Origin: Amaricoccus macauensis
GTDB taxonomy: Bacteria > Pseudomonadota > Alphaproteobacteria > Rhodobacterales > Rhodobacteraceae
Length of the DNA stretch: 64,000 nt
Assembly (NCBI RefSeq): GCF_014201905.1
Contig: NZ_JACHFM010000001.1
Location: forward strand, 372,001-436,000
Direction: 5' to 3'
The notes below the pieces were generated by a model, which had not been told where the DNA came from, did not search any database, and saw only the letters and a list, made by a program, of their open reading frames with translations. Within the stretch, counting starts at the first letter, position 1. Each line of letters starts with the position of its first letter. Below are positions 1 through 8,782 of the stretch, in pieces. The translations under genes and the position numbers were made by a program.

Positions 1-439
1 CATGTTTCTCAAGGTGTCGCGCGATGTGATGCCCGGCCTCGTGCCCCATGACGAACGCGACCTCGTCGTCATTCTTCGTGCCCTGAAGCAGAGCACCGGT
101 GACGATGATGAGCGGGCCGTCAGAGTTCACTGTCTGGAAAGCATTGGCGGGAGAGCGCGGATCGAGATCAACACGGATCGCCAGATCGCAGTCCCGCTCA
201 GGCGTCTCCCGGCGGCACGCCGCCTCCGCATAGGGCTCGATGCGCTGCGCCACCCGGTCGAAACGATCAACGGCTTCAAAAATCCCGACTGGCTGCACGG
301 GCGCGGCGCTTTCGCGCGCGATGACGCTGTTGGCTCTTACCAGCTCGGCCTCTGCCAAAGCAGGCATCTGGTAGGCGGTGCCACAGGCAGAAAGAAACCC
401 AAGAGCAGAAATCACGACGTACTTAATAGATGTTCGCAT
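1..439 (-). CDS. M48-family zinc metalloprotease lipoprotein, C-terminus cut by window edge
   Basis: Reading leftward from the ATG at 439, the frame stays open to base 1, so only about 146 N-terminal residues are present. The start is a signal peptide with a lipobox (GFLSAC, Cys near residue 19), which predicts an outer-membrane or periplasmic lipoprotein. Near the cut edge is GHEAGHHIARHL, which contains the HExxH zinc site of M48 peptidases. The preceding text (PLIIVTGALLQ, then DDEVAFVMGHE) also fits the M48 fold, as in BepA/LoiP-type periplasmic quality-control proteases. The third zinc ligand would lie outside the window. Rightward frames over the same DNA show no family features and are treated as shadows. 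Confidence 0.85.
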   Translation of the reverse strand, partial: MRTSIKYVVISALGFLSACGTAYQMPALAEAELVRANSVIARESAAPVQPVGIFEAVDRFDRVAQRIEPYAEAACRRETPERDCDLAIRVDLDPRSPANAFQTVNSDGPLIIVTGALLQGTKNDDEVAFVMGHEAGHHIARHLEKH

Positions 440-573
440 CGCCGCACCCCGATTCTTTCAGACGAGCATTACGAGTTCCTTTGATTCCATCAAGAAGTCT
501 GACAACTGCCTTATTCCATGGCGGCGCGCGGCATCCGAAGCCCGCTTCTTGTCGCCCTGCACCGCACGCGGCG

Positions 574-2268
574 TCAGACCGCTGCCAGATGACCGTTGCC
601 AACCTGTCGCAGCGGCAGGGTGAGATCGAGCGGGCCGGCGTCGGGGATCGGCGGCCTTGGCGCGTCCGGGTCCGGCACCGGGGCGGCGGCGAGCAGGCGG
701 CGGGTATAGGGATGGCTCGGGTTGCCGAAGACGTCCCCGCGCATGCCGATCTCGACGATCCGGCCCCCGACCATCACCGCGACGCGGCGGCTGATCTGCT
801 CGACCACCGCGAGGTCGTGCGAGATGAAGAGGTACGCGAGGCCGAGCGTCTCCTGAAGCTCGGCCAGCAAGGCAAGGATATGCGCCTTCACCGAGACATC
901 GAGCGCCGAGACGCTTTCGTCCGCCACGATCAGCCGGGGCTCCAGCGCCAGCGCCCTCGCGATGCAGATCCGCTGCCGCTGCCCGCCGGAGAATTCGTGC
1001 GGGTGGCGCCGCATGTGCTCCGGGGCAAGGCCGACCCGGGTGAAGAGCGCGGCAACCCGGTCGTGCCGCTCCGAGCCGTCGGCGATCCGGTGGATCGCCA
1101 GCGGCTCGCCGACGAGTTCCCCCACGGTCATGCGCGGATCGAGCGAAGCGTAAGGGTCCTGAAACACCATCTGGACCTCGCGCAGCACCGGACGCATCGC
1201 GGCGCCGCTCAGCCCCCGCGTCGGCCGGCCCATCACCCGCACCTCGCCCTCCCACGGCACGAGGTTCAGCAGCGCCCGCCCGGTCGTCGACTTGCCACAG
1301 CCGGATTCGCCGACGAGCGCCAGCGTCTCGCCCGCCCCGACGCTGAAGCTGAGGCCGTTGACCGCGCTCACCCGCTCCCGCCGGAAGAGCCCGCCGCGCA
1401 CGGTGTAGGCGACGGTCAGGTCCTTCACCTCGCAGACGGGATCACCCTGCCCCGGCTGCTGCCCGACCTCATCCCCGGCCGTCCCGAGGCGCGGCACTGC
1501 GGCGAGGAGCTCGCGGGTGTAGTCGGCCGCAGGCGCTGCGAAGAGCTGCCGCACCGGGGCCTCCTCGACCTTTCGTCCGTGGCGGAGCACCAGCACCCGC
1601 GTCGCCATCTCGGCGACGACACCCATGTCGTGGGTGATGAGGATGATCGCGACGCCGGTCCGCGCCTGCAGGTCGCGCAGCAGCGCAAGGATCTGCGCCT
1701 GCACCGTCACGTCGAGCGCCGTGGTCGGCTCGTCGGCGATGAGGAGCTTCGGCCGCCCGGCGAGCGCCATGGCGATCATCACCCGTTGCCGCTGCCCGCC
1801 GGAAAGTTCGTGCGGGTACTGCCGGAGGCGTCGCGCGGGCTCGGGGATCCGCACCTCGCCCAGCAGTTCGAGCGCCCGCTGGCCGGGATGGGCGTCGGGG
1901 TCGTGGGCGCGGATCGCCTCCTCGAGCTGGCTTCCGATGCGCATCACCGGGTTCAGCGAGGTCATCGGCTCCTGAAAGATCATCGCGATCTCGCCGCCGC
2001 GCAGGCGCCGCATCGCGTGCTCGGGCAGCGTCATGAGATCGGTCCCGCGCCAGAGCGCCCGCCCGGCCGCCACCCGCACGTTGGCTCCGGGCAGGAGACC
2101 CATGAGCGTCAGCGCGGTCAGCGACTTCCCCGACCCGCTTTCGCCGGCAATCGTCAGCGTCTCGCCCGGCGCGACGCTGAAGGAGAGATCCTCCACCACG
2201 CGCCGCACACCCTCCTCGCCGCGGATCTCCACGGCGAGGCCTTCCACCGACAACAGCGCCTCGCTCAC
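574..2268 (-). CDS. Dipeptide/oligopeptide ABC transporter, fused double ATP-binding protein (DppD-DppF type)
   Basis: This 564-residue protein carries two complete ABC ATPase domains and would power the permeases encoded upstream in the operon. Domain 1 has Walker A GESGSGKS (residues 42-49), LSGGQ and ADEPTTALD. Domain 2 has GESGCGKS, FSGGQ and a Walker B continuing as ADESVSALD, with Ser in place of the usual Pro. The closest known architecture is the YejF/GsiA-like fused ATPase of peptide importers. I chose the GTG at 2268 because it overlaps the stop of the acetamidase gene as GTGA; a longer frame to 2328 lies wholly inside that gene. It is the last gene of the operon. The substrate is not visible from the sequence. 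Confidence 0.9.
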   Translation of the reverse strand: MSEALLSVEGLAVEIRGEEGVRRVVEDLSFSVAPGETLTIAGESGSGKSLTALTLMGLLPGANVRVAAGRALWRGTDLMTLPEHAMRRLRGGEIAMIFQEPMTSLNPVMRIGSQLEEAIRAHDPDAHPGQRALELLGEVRIPEPARRLRQYPHELSGGQRQRVMIAMALAGRPKLLIADEPTTALDVTVQAQILALLRDLQARTGVAIILITHDMGVVAEMATRVLVLRHGRKVEEAPVRQLFAAPAADYTRELLAAVPRLGTAGDEVGQQPGQGDPVCEVKDLTVAYTVRGGLFRRERVSAVNGLSFSVGAGETLALVGESGCGKSTTGRALLNLVPWEGEVRVMGRPTRGLSGAAMRPVLREVQMVFQDPYASLDPRMTVGELVGEPLAIHRIADGSERHDRVAALFTRVGLAPEHMRRHPHEFSGGQRQRICIARALALEPRLIVADESVSALDVSVKAHILALLAELQETLGLAYLFISHDLAVVEQISRRVAVMVGGRIVEIGMRGDVFGNPSHPYTRRLLAAAPVPDPDAPRPPIPDAGPLDLTLPLRQVGNGHLAAV

Positions 2269-3203
2269 GCGAAGATGGCCCGGGGCATGTAGAACGACAC
2301 CACCCAGTTCGGGACGTCGACGATGCACGAGATGCGCAGGTCGCCCGCCACCGAGCAGAGCATGTAAGCATCGACCGGGCTCATCCCCTCGCGCGCCGAC
2401 AGCAGGTCGATCATGCCCGACAGCGCATCCCGCGCGCCGGACATGAGATCCGGCCCGATCCCGGTCGTGACGTCGTAACCGGCGGAATCATTGTGGCGCG
2501 TCACCGGGCCCGGCGTCTGGAAGCGCGGGAACTTCAGGTTCGCCGCCTTCTCGAGCTCGAAGGTCAGCGTCACCGCCATCGCGCTCTCGATCGCCGTGCC
2601 GCAGACCTCTCCGTCGCCTTGCGCCGCGTGGGTGTCGCCGACCGAGAAGAGCCCGCCCGCCACCTCGACCGGCAGCCAGAGGACGCTGCCCTTCGCCAGG
2701 TCGCGCACGTCGAGGTTGCCCCCGACGCGGCGAGGCGGCACCACGGAGTGCAGGCCGGGCTCCGCCGGCGCGAGGCCGATCGTGCCGGTAAAGGGCTTCA
2801 GCGGCACCCTCGCTCCCGGCCCGTAGAGCGCAGGGGTCGCGGCGTCATAGGTCCACATGTGCAGGGCCGGCTCGCTGAACTGGTCGGCCAGCAGCCCGAA
2901 GCCCGGGATGTTCGCGGTCCAGCCCACGCCCGAGGGCTCGAAGTCACCGATGGTGATCTTCAGCGCGTCGCCGGGCTCGGCTCCGTCCACGAAGATCGGG
3001 CCGGTGACCGGATTCACCGTACTGAAGTCGAGCGTCGCCACGTCGGCGGCGATGCTTCCCGGAGAGAAGTGGCCGTTCGCCGCGTCGTTGCACTCGAAGC
3101 GCAGCGTCGTGCCGGGCGCGATCGTCTCGACCGGCGCAATGGAGTTGTCCCAGCCGTAGTGCTTGTGCCGGGCGTGAATGGTGTGGTGGTTGTTATTGCA
3201 CAT
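2265..3203 (-). CDS. Acetamidase/formamidase family protein
   Basis: A 312-residue member of the FmdA/AmdA family, cytoplasmic enzymes that hydrolyse small amides to ammonia and a carboxylate. The family signature is clear in GDTHAAQGDGEVCG, preceded by a GGNLDVRDL segment, and the length is normal. The ATG at 3203 overlaps the end of the binding-protein gene by 11 nt; an upstream in-frame ATG at 3263 would put a non-family extension inside that gene. Sitting between the binding protein and the ATPase of a peptide-type importer, it probably acts on the imported compound or a product of it. The exact amide cannot be told; a second paralogue lies at 19563-20549. Confidence 0.88.
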   Translation of the reverse strand: MCNNNHHTIHARHKHYGWDNSIAPVETIAPGTTLRFECNDAANGHFSPGSIAADVATLDFSTVNPVTGPIFVDGAEPGDALKITIGDFEPSGVGWTANIPGFGLLADQFSEPALHMWTYDAATPALYGPGARVPLKPFTGTIGLAPAEPGLHSVVPPRRVGGNLDVRDLAKGSVLWLPVEVAGGLFSVGDTHAAQGDGEVCGTAIESAMAVTLTFELEKAANLKFPRFQTPGPVTRHNDSAGYDVTTGIGPDLMSGARDALSGMIDLLSAREGMSPVDAYMLCSVAGDLRISCIVDVPNWVVSFYMPRAIFA

Positions 3204-4815
3204 CGGTGGCCCACACATGGTCATAAGCGATGGGAATATGCACCGGATCGACGAAAAGCGCATCCTCGCCGCCGATCCGGGGCGAGTGCATCGTGAACCG
3301 CTGCTCGTTGAAGATCGGCGCCCAGGGCGCGTCCTTCATGATGTCGACGAAGATGCTGCTCCACGCCGCCTCGCGCTCCGCCTGCTTCGCGGGATCGACC
3401 ATCGCGTCGGCCGCGACGGCGCGCTTCTCGATGTCCTCGTTGCAGTACCAGGACCAGTTCCAGCCGCCCGCCACCGCGCCGCCACAGCCGAGGATCGGCC
3501 CGTAGAAGTTCGACGGATCGGGGAAGTCCGCGATCCAGCCCATGCCGCCCGACCAGATCATCGGCGCGCCCTGCTTCTCGCCGCCGGCCGCGATCACGTT
3601 CGCCTGCGCCAGCGACTGGATGTTCGCCTTGATGCCGATCTCCGAGAGGTCCTGCTGGATCGCCTGCGCAATCCGCGGGTTCGGGTCGGTGTTGTAGACG
3701 AAGAGCTCGGTCTCGAAGCCATCGGCGTGACCGGCCTCGGCCAGCAGCTTCTTCGCCCCCTCGGGATCGAAGGGATAGCCCTCGTAGTCCTTCGCATAGC
3801 CCGGCATCGACGGCGGCAGCGGCTGGTTCGCCGGCACCGCCCGGCCGTTGATGATCTGGACGATGCGGTCCTTGTTGATCGCCATGTTGACCGCCTGCCG
3901 CACGCGGACATCATCGAACGGCGGCATGGTAACGTTCATGGTCACGTAACCGGTCTGGAGTTGGCCACCCTCGACGATCCGCGCGTCACCCGGGTTGGCC
4001 TTCACCTGGAGGAACTGCGCCGGCGGGATGCCGTCGCCGAGAACATCGACCTCGCCGCGCTGGAGCCGCAGCAGGGCGACGTTCGGCTCCTGACCGATCT
4101 CGAAGCTGATCGTGTCGAGCTTTGGCACGCCCGCCTTCCAGTGGTCGGGGTTGCGCTCGAAGACCACGCGCTGGCCGAGCGTCCATTCGGCGAGCCGGAA
4201 CGCGCCGGTGCCGACCGGGTGGCGGCCGAAATCGGGGCCGAATTCCTCGACCGCTTCCTTCGGCACCACATGGCTGAAGTTCAGCGCCATCTTGTGCAGG
4301 AAGGTGGCGTCGGGCTGCGACAGGGTGAACTCCACGGTGAGCGGGTCGATGACCCGGATCCCGGAGAGCTCCGCCGCCGCGCCGGACTGAAGCTCATCGA
4401 AGCCCTTGATCGTCGAGAAGAAGCCCGCCCCCGGCGACTGGGTCTCGGGTCTCACCACCCGCTCGATCGAGTACTTCACATCCTCGGCCACCAGTTCGCG
4501 GCCGTTGTGAAACTTCACGCCCGGCCGGAGCTTGAAGGTAAAGACCGTGCCGTCGGGCGAGATCCCGAAGCTCTCGGCGAGGTCGGGCGTGAGCGTGGTC
4601 GTGCCGGGCTCATAGTCCATCAGGCCGTCGAACAGGCTCTTGATCATCGACCAGTTCTGCCAGTCGTAGCCGATCGCCGGATCAAGGGTCGAGACGTCGT
4701 CCTTGTAGGTGACGATCATCTCGCCGCCTTGCTTCACATCCGTCTGGGCCGCCGCCGCCGAGGCGAGCGCCAGAAGCCCCACACCGGCGGCGAGGGCAGC
4801 GAGCGTTTTTCGCAT
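3193..4815 (-). CDS. ABC transporter substrate-binding protein, family 5 (DppA/OppA type)
   Basis: A 540-residue periplasmic solute-binding protein. A Sec signal peptide (about residues 1-23, ending ASAAAAQT) is followed by the typical family-5 start GGEMIVTYKDDVSTLDPA. Later come the family hallmarks RPGVKFHNGRELVAEDVKYS and the VRQAVNMAINKDRI segment. Such proteins bind di- or oligopeptides, but also nickel, opines or other small amine compounds, so the ligand is open. The ATG at 4815 follows GGGAGAA. It lies 20 nt downstream of the first permease gene and overlaps the acetamidase start, so the genes are surely co-transcribed. Confidence 0.93.
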   Translation of the reverse strand: MRKTLAALAAGVGLLALASAAAAQTDVKQGGEMIVTYKDDVSTLDPAIGYDWQNWSMIKSLFDGLMDYEPGTTTLTPDLAESFGISPDGTVFTFKLRPGVKFHNGRELVAEDVKYSIERVVRPETQSPGAGFFSTIKGFDELQSGAAAELSGIRVIDPLTVEFTLSQPDATFLHKMALNFSHVVPKEAVEEFGPDFGRHPVGTGAFRLAEWTLGQRVVFERNPDHWKAGVPKLDTISFEIGQEPNVALLRLQRGEVDVLGDGIPPAQFLQVKANPGDARIVEGGQLQTGYVTMNVTMPPFDDVRVRQAVNMAINKDRIVQIINGRAVPANQPLPPSMPGYAKDYEGYPFDPEGAKKLLAEAGHADGFETELFVYNTDPNPRIAQAIQQDLSEIGIKANIQSLAQANVIAAGGEKQGAPMIWSGGMGWIADFPDPSNFYGPILGCGGAVAGGWNWSWYCNEDIEKRAVAADAMVDPAKQAEREAAWSSIFVDIMKDAPWAPIFNEQRFTMHSPRIGGEDALFVDPVHIPIAYDHVWATDVQ

Positions 4816-4835
4816 TGTTGTTCTCCCTGTTGTTG

Positions 4836-5753
4836 TCAGCGCAACTTTATCCGCGGGTCGATGAGCGGCGCCACCAGATCGGCGAGCAGGTTGCCGAGCA
4901 CGATGAAGCCGGCGGAGACCAGCGTCACGCCCATGATGATCGGGATGTCGACCCGCTGGATCGCCTGCCACGTCAACTGCCCGACCCCGGGCCAGCCGAA
5001 GACGCTCTCCACCACGACGATGCCGCTCATGAAGATGCCGATGTCGATGCCGACCATGGCGATGATCGGCAGGATCGCGTTCGGCAGGGCATGGCGAAAC
5101 AGCACCCGGCTCCGCGCCAGACCCTTGGCGCGCGCCGTGCGCACGAAATCCTGCGCCAGCACGTCGATGAGCGACGACCGCATGATCCGCCCGTACCAGC
5201 CCGCGCCGATCAGCCCGAGCGTGAGCGCCGGCAGCACCGCATGCCAGATCGTGCCGTAGCCGCCGATCGGGAACCAGCCGAGCTGGACCGCGAAGACGTA
5301 GAGCAGCAGGATCCCGACGACGAACTGCGGCGCCGAGACGAAGACGAACGCGGTCACCATCAGCGCCTGATCGGTCGGCCGCCCGCGCCGGACGGCGGCG
5401 GCAATCCCCATGCCGAGCCCGATGACGAGCTCCGCCACGATGCCCGCCGCCATCAGGATGAGGCTTGCGGGCAAGCGCGAGGCGATGAGTTCGGAGACCT
5501 CGGCGCGCTGGAGGTACGAGCGCCCGAGATCGCCCCGCAGCAGTCCGGAGGCATAGCGGCCGTACTGGACGAGCAGCGGCTGGTCGAGCCCGAGCTGCGC
5601 GCGGATGTTCTCGACCGTCTGCGCCGAGGCGCTGCGCCCGGCGATCTGCCGCGCCGGGTCGGCTGGCAGCAGGTAGAGCAGAAGGAACGTCACGACACTG
5701 ATGCCGAAGAGGATCAGCACCGCCGCCCCGAGGCGCCGCGCGACGTAGACCAT
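4836..5753 (-). CDS. ABC transporter permease, DppB type
   Basis: A 305-residue inner-membrane permease with about six transmembrane helices. It begins with the family N-terminus VARRLGAAVLILFGISVV, then LLPADPARQIAG. The EAA coupling loop is visible as FVRTARAKGLARSRVLFRHALPNA, followed by the conserved IGIFMSGIVVVESVFGWPG segment. The ATG at 5753 overlaps the stop of the preceding permease gene by one base (TGATG), which implies translational coupling. It pairs with the next-door DppC-type permease to form the pore of the importer. Confidence 0.93.
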   Translation of the reverse strand: MVYVARRLGAAVLILFGISVVTFLLLYLLPADPARQIAGRSASAQTVENIRAQLGLDQPLLVQYGRYASGLLRGDLGRSYLQRAEVSELIASRLPASLILMAAGIVAELVIGLGMGIAAAVRRGRPTDQALMVTAFVFVSAPQFVVGILLLYVFAVQLGWFPIGGYGTIWHAVLPALTLGLIGAGWYGRIMRSSLIDVLAQDFVRTARAKGLARSRVLFRHALPNAILPIIAMVGIDIGIFMSGIVVVESVFGWPGVGQLTWQAIQRVDIPIIMGVTLVSAGFIVLGNLLADLVAPLIDPRIKLR

Positions 5754-6625
5754 CACCCGCGCCCCTTCTGCATCGGGTCGAGCAGGTCGCGCAGCCCGTC
5801 GCCCACCAGATTGAAGGAGAGCGCCAGCAGCACGATGCAGATGCCGGGAAAGAACACGAGCCACGGCGCCGACTGGAAGTAGGTCTGGTTCTCGAAGATG
5901 ATGTTGCCCCACGAGGCTGTCGGCGGCTGTACCCCGATGCCGAGGAAGGACAGCGTCGCCTCGAGCAGCACCGTTGTCGAGATGCCGAGGGTCGCCCAGA
6001 CGATGATCGTGGGGACGACATGCGGCAGGATGTGGTGCCAGAGGATGCGCCCGTCCGAGGCGCCAAGCGCACGCACGGAGACGACGAATTCACGCTCCGA
6101 CAGGGCCGAGGTCTGGGTGTAGAGCACCCGCGCCACCTGCACCCAGTTCACCATCGCGATGACCAGCGCCACGATCCAGAGGCTCGGATGGAATATCGCC
6201 GCGAGCACGATCGCCAGCAGCAGCGCGGGGAAGGCCATCATGAGGTCGGTGAAGCCCATGAGCGCGGTTCCGATCCAGCCGCGGAAATAGCCGGCGGTGA
6301 TCCCGACGACCGCCCCGATCAGGACCGCGATGCCGTTCGCGACGATGCCGATGATGAGCGACGTCCGCGCGCCGTAGAGCAGGCGCGAGAGCAGATCCCT
6401 GCCGAGAAGGTCGGTCCCGAGCAGGTAGGCACCGCCCGGCGGCAGCGGCGCGCCCTCAAGGGTCAGCCCGTCGAACATCTGCGCATTGGGATCATACGGC
6501 GCGAGCACCGGCGCGAGGACGGCGGCGAGAACCGCCGCGAGGATCACGAGAAGGCCGAGCAGCACGGCGGGGCGGCCCCGCACCATGCGCGCGAGAGAGC
6601 TTCGGGAACGAGCACCCGCCAACAC
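5753..6625 (-). CDS. ABC transporter permease, DppC type
   Basis: A 290-residue partner permease and first gene of the five-gene importer/amidase operon. The N-terminal region has one transmembrane helix and then the DppC signature APYDPNAQ and LLGTDLLGRDLLSRLLYGAR. The EAA loop reads VVSVRALGASDGRILWHHIL, near the C-terminus. There are about six predicted transmembrane segments. The start at 6625 gives a normal family length; an internal start at Met14 is possible. Upstream is a gene-free stretch of about 300 bases that must hold the operon promoter. Confidence 0.92.
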   Translation of the reverse strand: MLAGARSRSSLARMVRGRPAVLLGLLVILAAVLAAVLAPVLAPYDPNAQMFDGLTLEGAPLPPGGAYLLGTDLLGRDLLSRLLYGARTSLIIGIVANGIAVLIGAVVGITAGYFRGWIGTALMGFTDLMMAFPALLLAIVLAAIFHPSLWIVALVIAMVNWVQVARVLYTQTSALSEREFVVSVRALGASDGRILWHHILPHVVPTIIVWATLGISTTVLLEATLSFLGIGVQPPTASWGNIIFENQTYFQSAPWLVFFPGICIVLLALSFNLVGDGLRDLLDPMQKGRG

Positions 6626-6868
6626 CTGTCACCTGCCTCCCCGATGCGTTCACTGGACACTGTGATGGCGCAAGGGGATGAACCCGCCCGCGTCGCCAGC
6701 GCGCAGTGTAGACACCGCGGACCCCAAGGCCAGCCCAAGCGCTGCCCGCGACCGAGCCTCGCTCGTAAAATTGGCAGATTTGGCACAATCCCGCCGACCG
6801 AGCCGGTGCGATGACCCCGGTCTTGCCTGCCCGGGCGCAAGGCGCTGCCCCCGCTCCCGGAACGCAAA
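6626..6868. promoter_or_regulatory. Gene-free region upstream of the importer/amidase operon
   Basis: This stretch lies between the monooxygenase terminator and the first permease gene, and no coding frame in it looks real. It contains an exact direct repeat of TTGGCA at 6771 and 6780, nine bases apart and thus nearly on the same helix face, in a locally AT-richer patch. That is a plausible regulator site for the leftward operon. No convincing -35/-10 or sigma-54 pair was found. Confidence 0.3.
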
Positions 6869-6897
6869 CTGCCGCCGGCGCATCGCGCCGGCGGCAG
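6869..6897 (-). terminator. Rho-independent terminator after the flavin monooxygenase gene
   Basis: A perfect 13-bp stem (6869-6881 paired with 6885-6897) closes a three-base loop. On the leftward strand it is followed by AGTTTGCGTT, a short T-rich tail. It lies 34 nt beyond the stop of the monooxygenase gene and separates the sigma-54 operon from the importer operon. Confidence 0.65.
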
Positions 6898-6931
6898 GCT
6901 TTCTCTCGACGCCTCGGAGCGCCTCCGAGGT

Positions 6932-8734
6932 TCAGCTCCGGTGGTGCACTTCCTGCAGCCCGTAGACCGGCGTCGGCAGGCCCTCCATCCGGGCCTTCAC
7001 CTGCAGCGACAGGTACTGCGAGTAGTGCCGCGACTGGTGCAGGTTGCCGCCATGGAACCACAGCGCCTCGACCTGCGTCGGCTTCCACATGTTGCGCTGC
7101 TCGCCTTCCCACGGGCCGGGATCCTTGGGGGTGTCGGAGCCGAGGCCCCAGACCTTGCCAACCCGGTCCGCGACCTCCTGACTGATGAGATCCGCCGCCC
7201 AGCCGTTCATCGAGCCGTAGCCCGTGGCATAGACGACCAGATCCGCCGGCAGTTCGGTCCCGTCGTCGAGCACCACGCCGGTCTCGCTCAGCCGCTCGAC
7301 CCCCTTGCCGGAGACGAGCTTGATCGAGCCGTCGATGACGAGGTCACAGGCGCCCACGTCGATGTAGTAGCCCGAGCCGCGCCGAAGGTACTTCATGAAG
7401 AGCCCGGAGCCGTCCGCGCCCCAGTCGAGCATGAAGCCGCGCTCTTCCAGCTTGCGGTAGAACTCCGCGTCACGCTCCTTCATCTGCTCGTAGAGCGGGA
7501 TCTGGAACTCGTGCATGATGTGGTAGGGCAGCGAGGCGAAGATCAGGTCGGCCTTGCGCGTGGTGACGCCGTTCGCCACCGCCTGCTCGGAGTAGAGCCC
7601 GCCAAGGCCGATATCCATAAGCGTGTCGGAGCGGACGATGTGCGTCGAGGAACGCTGCAACATCGTCACGTCCGCGCCCCCCTCCCAGAGCGCCGCGCAG
7701 ATGTCGTGCGCGGAGTTGTTGGAGCCGATCACGACGACCTTCTTGTCGCGGTAGGCGTCGGGCCCGGGGTGCTGCGAGGAGTGCTGCTGCTCGCCCTTGA
7801 AGACGTCCTGACCCGGGAAGACCGGCACGTTCGCCTTGCCGGACATGCCGGTGGCAAGGATGAGCTGCTTCGGGCGCAGCACGACCTCCTCGCCGTCGCG
7901 GTCGACCGTGACGACCCACTCCTTCGCCGCCTCGTCCCACTCGGCGGACTTCGCGGTGGTGGAGCTCCAGTAGTTGAGTTCCATCACCTTGGTGTACATC
8001 TCCAGCCAGTCGCCGATCTTGTCCTTCGGCGCGAAGACCGGCCAGGTGTCCGGGAACGGCAGGTAGGGCATGTGGTCATACCAGACCGGATCATGCAGGC
8101 AGAGCGACTTGTAGCGGTTGCGCCACTGGTCGCCCGGCCGCGGATGCCGGTCGACGATGATCGTCGGCACACCGAGCTGGCGCAGGCGCGCGCCGAGCCC
8201 GATGCCGCCCTGCCCGCCGCCGATGATGAGCGCGTAGGGCTGGGTCGTGTAGCCGAGCTCGGCCGCCTCCTGCTCGCGGCCCTCCTTCCACGTCTTGCGG
8301 TCGGGATCGTGGCCGTGCTCCGCCCCCATCGGACGGCGCAGGCCCTTCGGCTCCTCGAAGCCCTTCAGTTCGGCAAGAGTGGTGAGAAGCGTCCAGATCC
8401 GCCCGTCCTTCAAGCGGATCTGGCCATAGCCGCGACCCGTCGCCGTCTCGAACTCGATCCAGCCCTCCGTCACGTCGCCGTTCGCCGTCACCGTCTCGGC
8501 CGGGTCGATACGCAGGCCCGTCGGCTTGACCGAGGCGAGCTGGCTCTCCAGCATCGCCCGGATCGCCTCGGGCCCTTCCATCGTCCGGATGTTCCAGGTG
8601 AAGGCAACGAGGTCGCGCCAGTAGCTGTCGGTCTGGAACAGCTCCGCCGCAGCCGCGGCGTCGCCACGTTCCAGCGCATCGCCGAGGCGGTCGAGGACCT
8701 CCTCCAGCCTTGCACCAGGGGTTTCATCGAGCAT
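6932..8734 (-). CDS. Flavin-containing monooxygenase with N-terminal NTF2-like domain
   Basis: A 600-residue fusion. Residues 1 to about 135 resemble an NTF2/SnoaL-like cone fold (EVLDRLGDALERGDAAAAAE, then ETATGRGYGQIRLKDGRIW). The rest is a class B flavin monooxygenase. It has an FAD-binding GGGQGGIGLG motif near residue 173, an NADPH-binding GSNNSAHD motif, and the fingerprint FxGxxxHxxxH (FKGEQQHSSQH) in place of the usual FxGxxxHxxxW/Y. These enzymes oxygenate ketones, amines or thiols; the YUCCA-like branch fits best, but the substrate is unknown. GGAGGAAG sits just before the ATG. It is the last gene of the sigma-54 operon, 48 nt after the alcohol dehydrogenase gene. Confidence 0.88.
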   Translation of the reverse strand: MLDETPGARLEEVLDRLGDALERGDAAAAAELFQTDSYWRDLVAFTWNIRTMEGPEAIRAMLESQLASVKPTGLRIDPAETVTANGDVTEGWIEFETATGRGYGQIRLKDGRIWTLLTTLAELKGFEEPKGLRRPMGAEHGHDPDRKTWKEGREQEAAELGYTTQPYALIIGGGQGGIGLGARLRQLGVPTIIVDRHPRPGDQWRNRYKSLCLHDPVWYDHMPYLPFPDTWPVFAPKDKIGDWLEMYTKVMELNYWSSTTAKSAEWDEAAKEWVVTVDRDGEEVVLRPKQLILATGMSGKANVPVFPGQDVFKGEQQHSSQHPGPDAYRDKKVVVIGSNNSAHDICAALWEGGADVTMLQRSSTHIVRSDTLMDIGLGGLYSEQAVANGVTTRKADLIFASLPYHIMHEFQIPLYEQMKERDAEFYRKLEERGFMLDWGADGSGLFMKYLRRGSGYYIDVGACDLVIDGSIKLVSGKGVERLSETGVVLDDGTELPADLVVYATGYGSMNGWAADLISQEVADRVGKVWGLGSDTPKDPGPWEGEQRNMWKPTQVEALWFHGGNLHQSRHYSQYLSLQVKARMEGLPTPVYGLQEVHHRS

Positions 8735-8782
8735 GAGACTTCCTCCGGGTCACTTGTTGAGTATCGGCTAGGGGTGGCGCGA

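Noticed and set aside
2-484. Rightward 160-codon frame at the left edge
   Set aside because: It is the antisense of the M48 lipoprotein gene, whose leftward reading has a lipobox and HExxH motif.
481-493. TTGATTCCATCAA, resembling an FNR box
   Set aside because: The spacer is three bases; FNR needs TTGAT-N4-ATCAA. It also precedes a protease gene with no link to anaerobic growth.
3178-5259. Very long rightward frame (693 codons) opposite the ABC transporter genes
   Set aside because: It is an antisense frame kept open by high GC content; it shows no domain and is rich in Arg and Asp/His typical of shadow frames.
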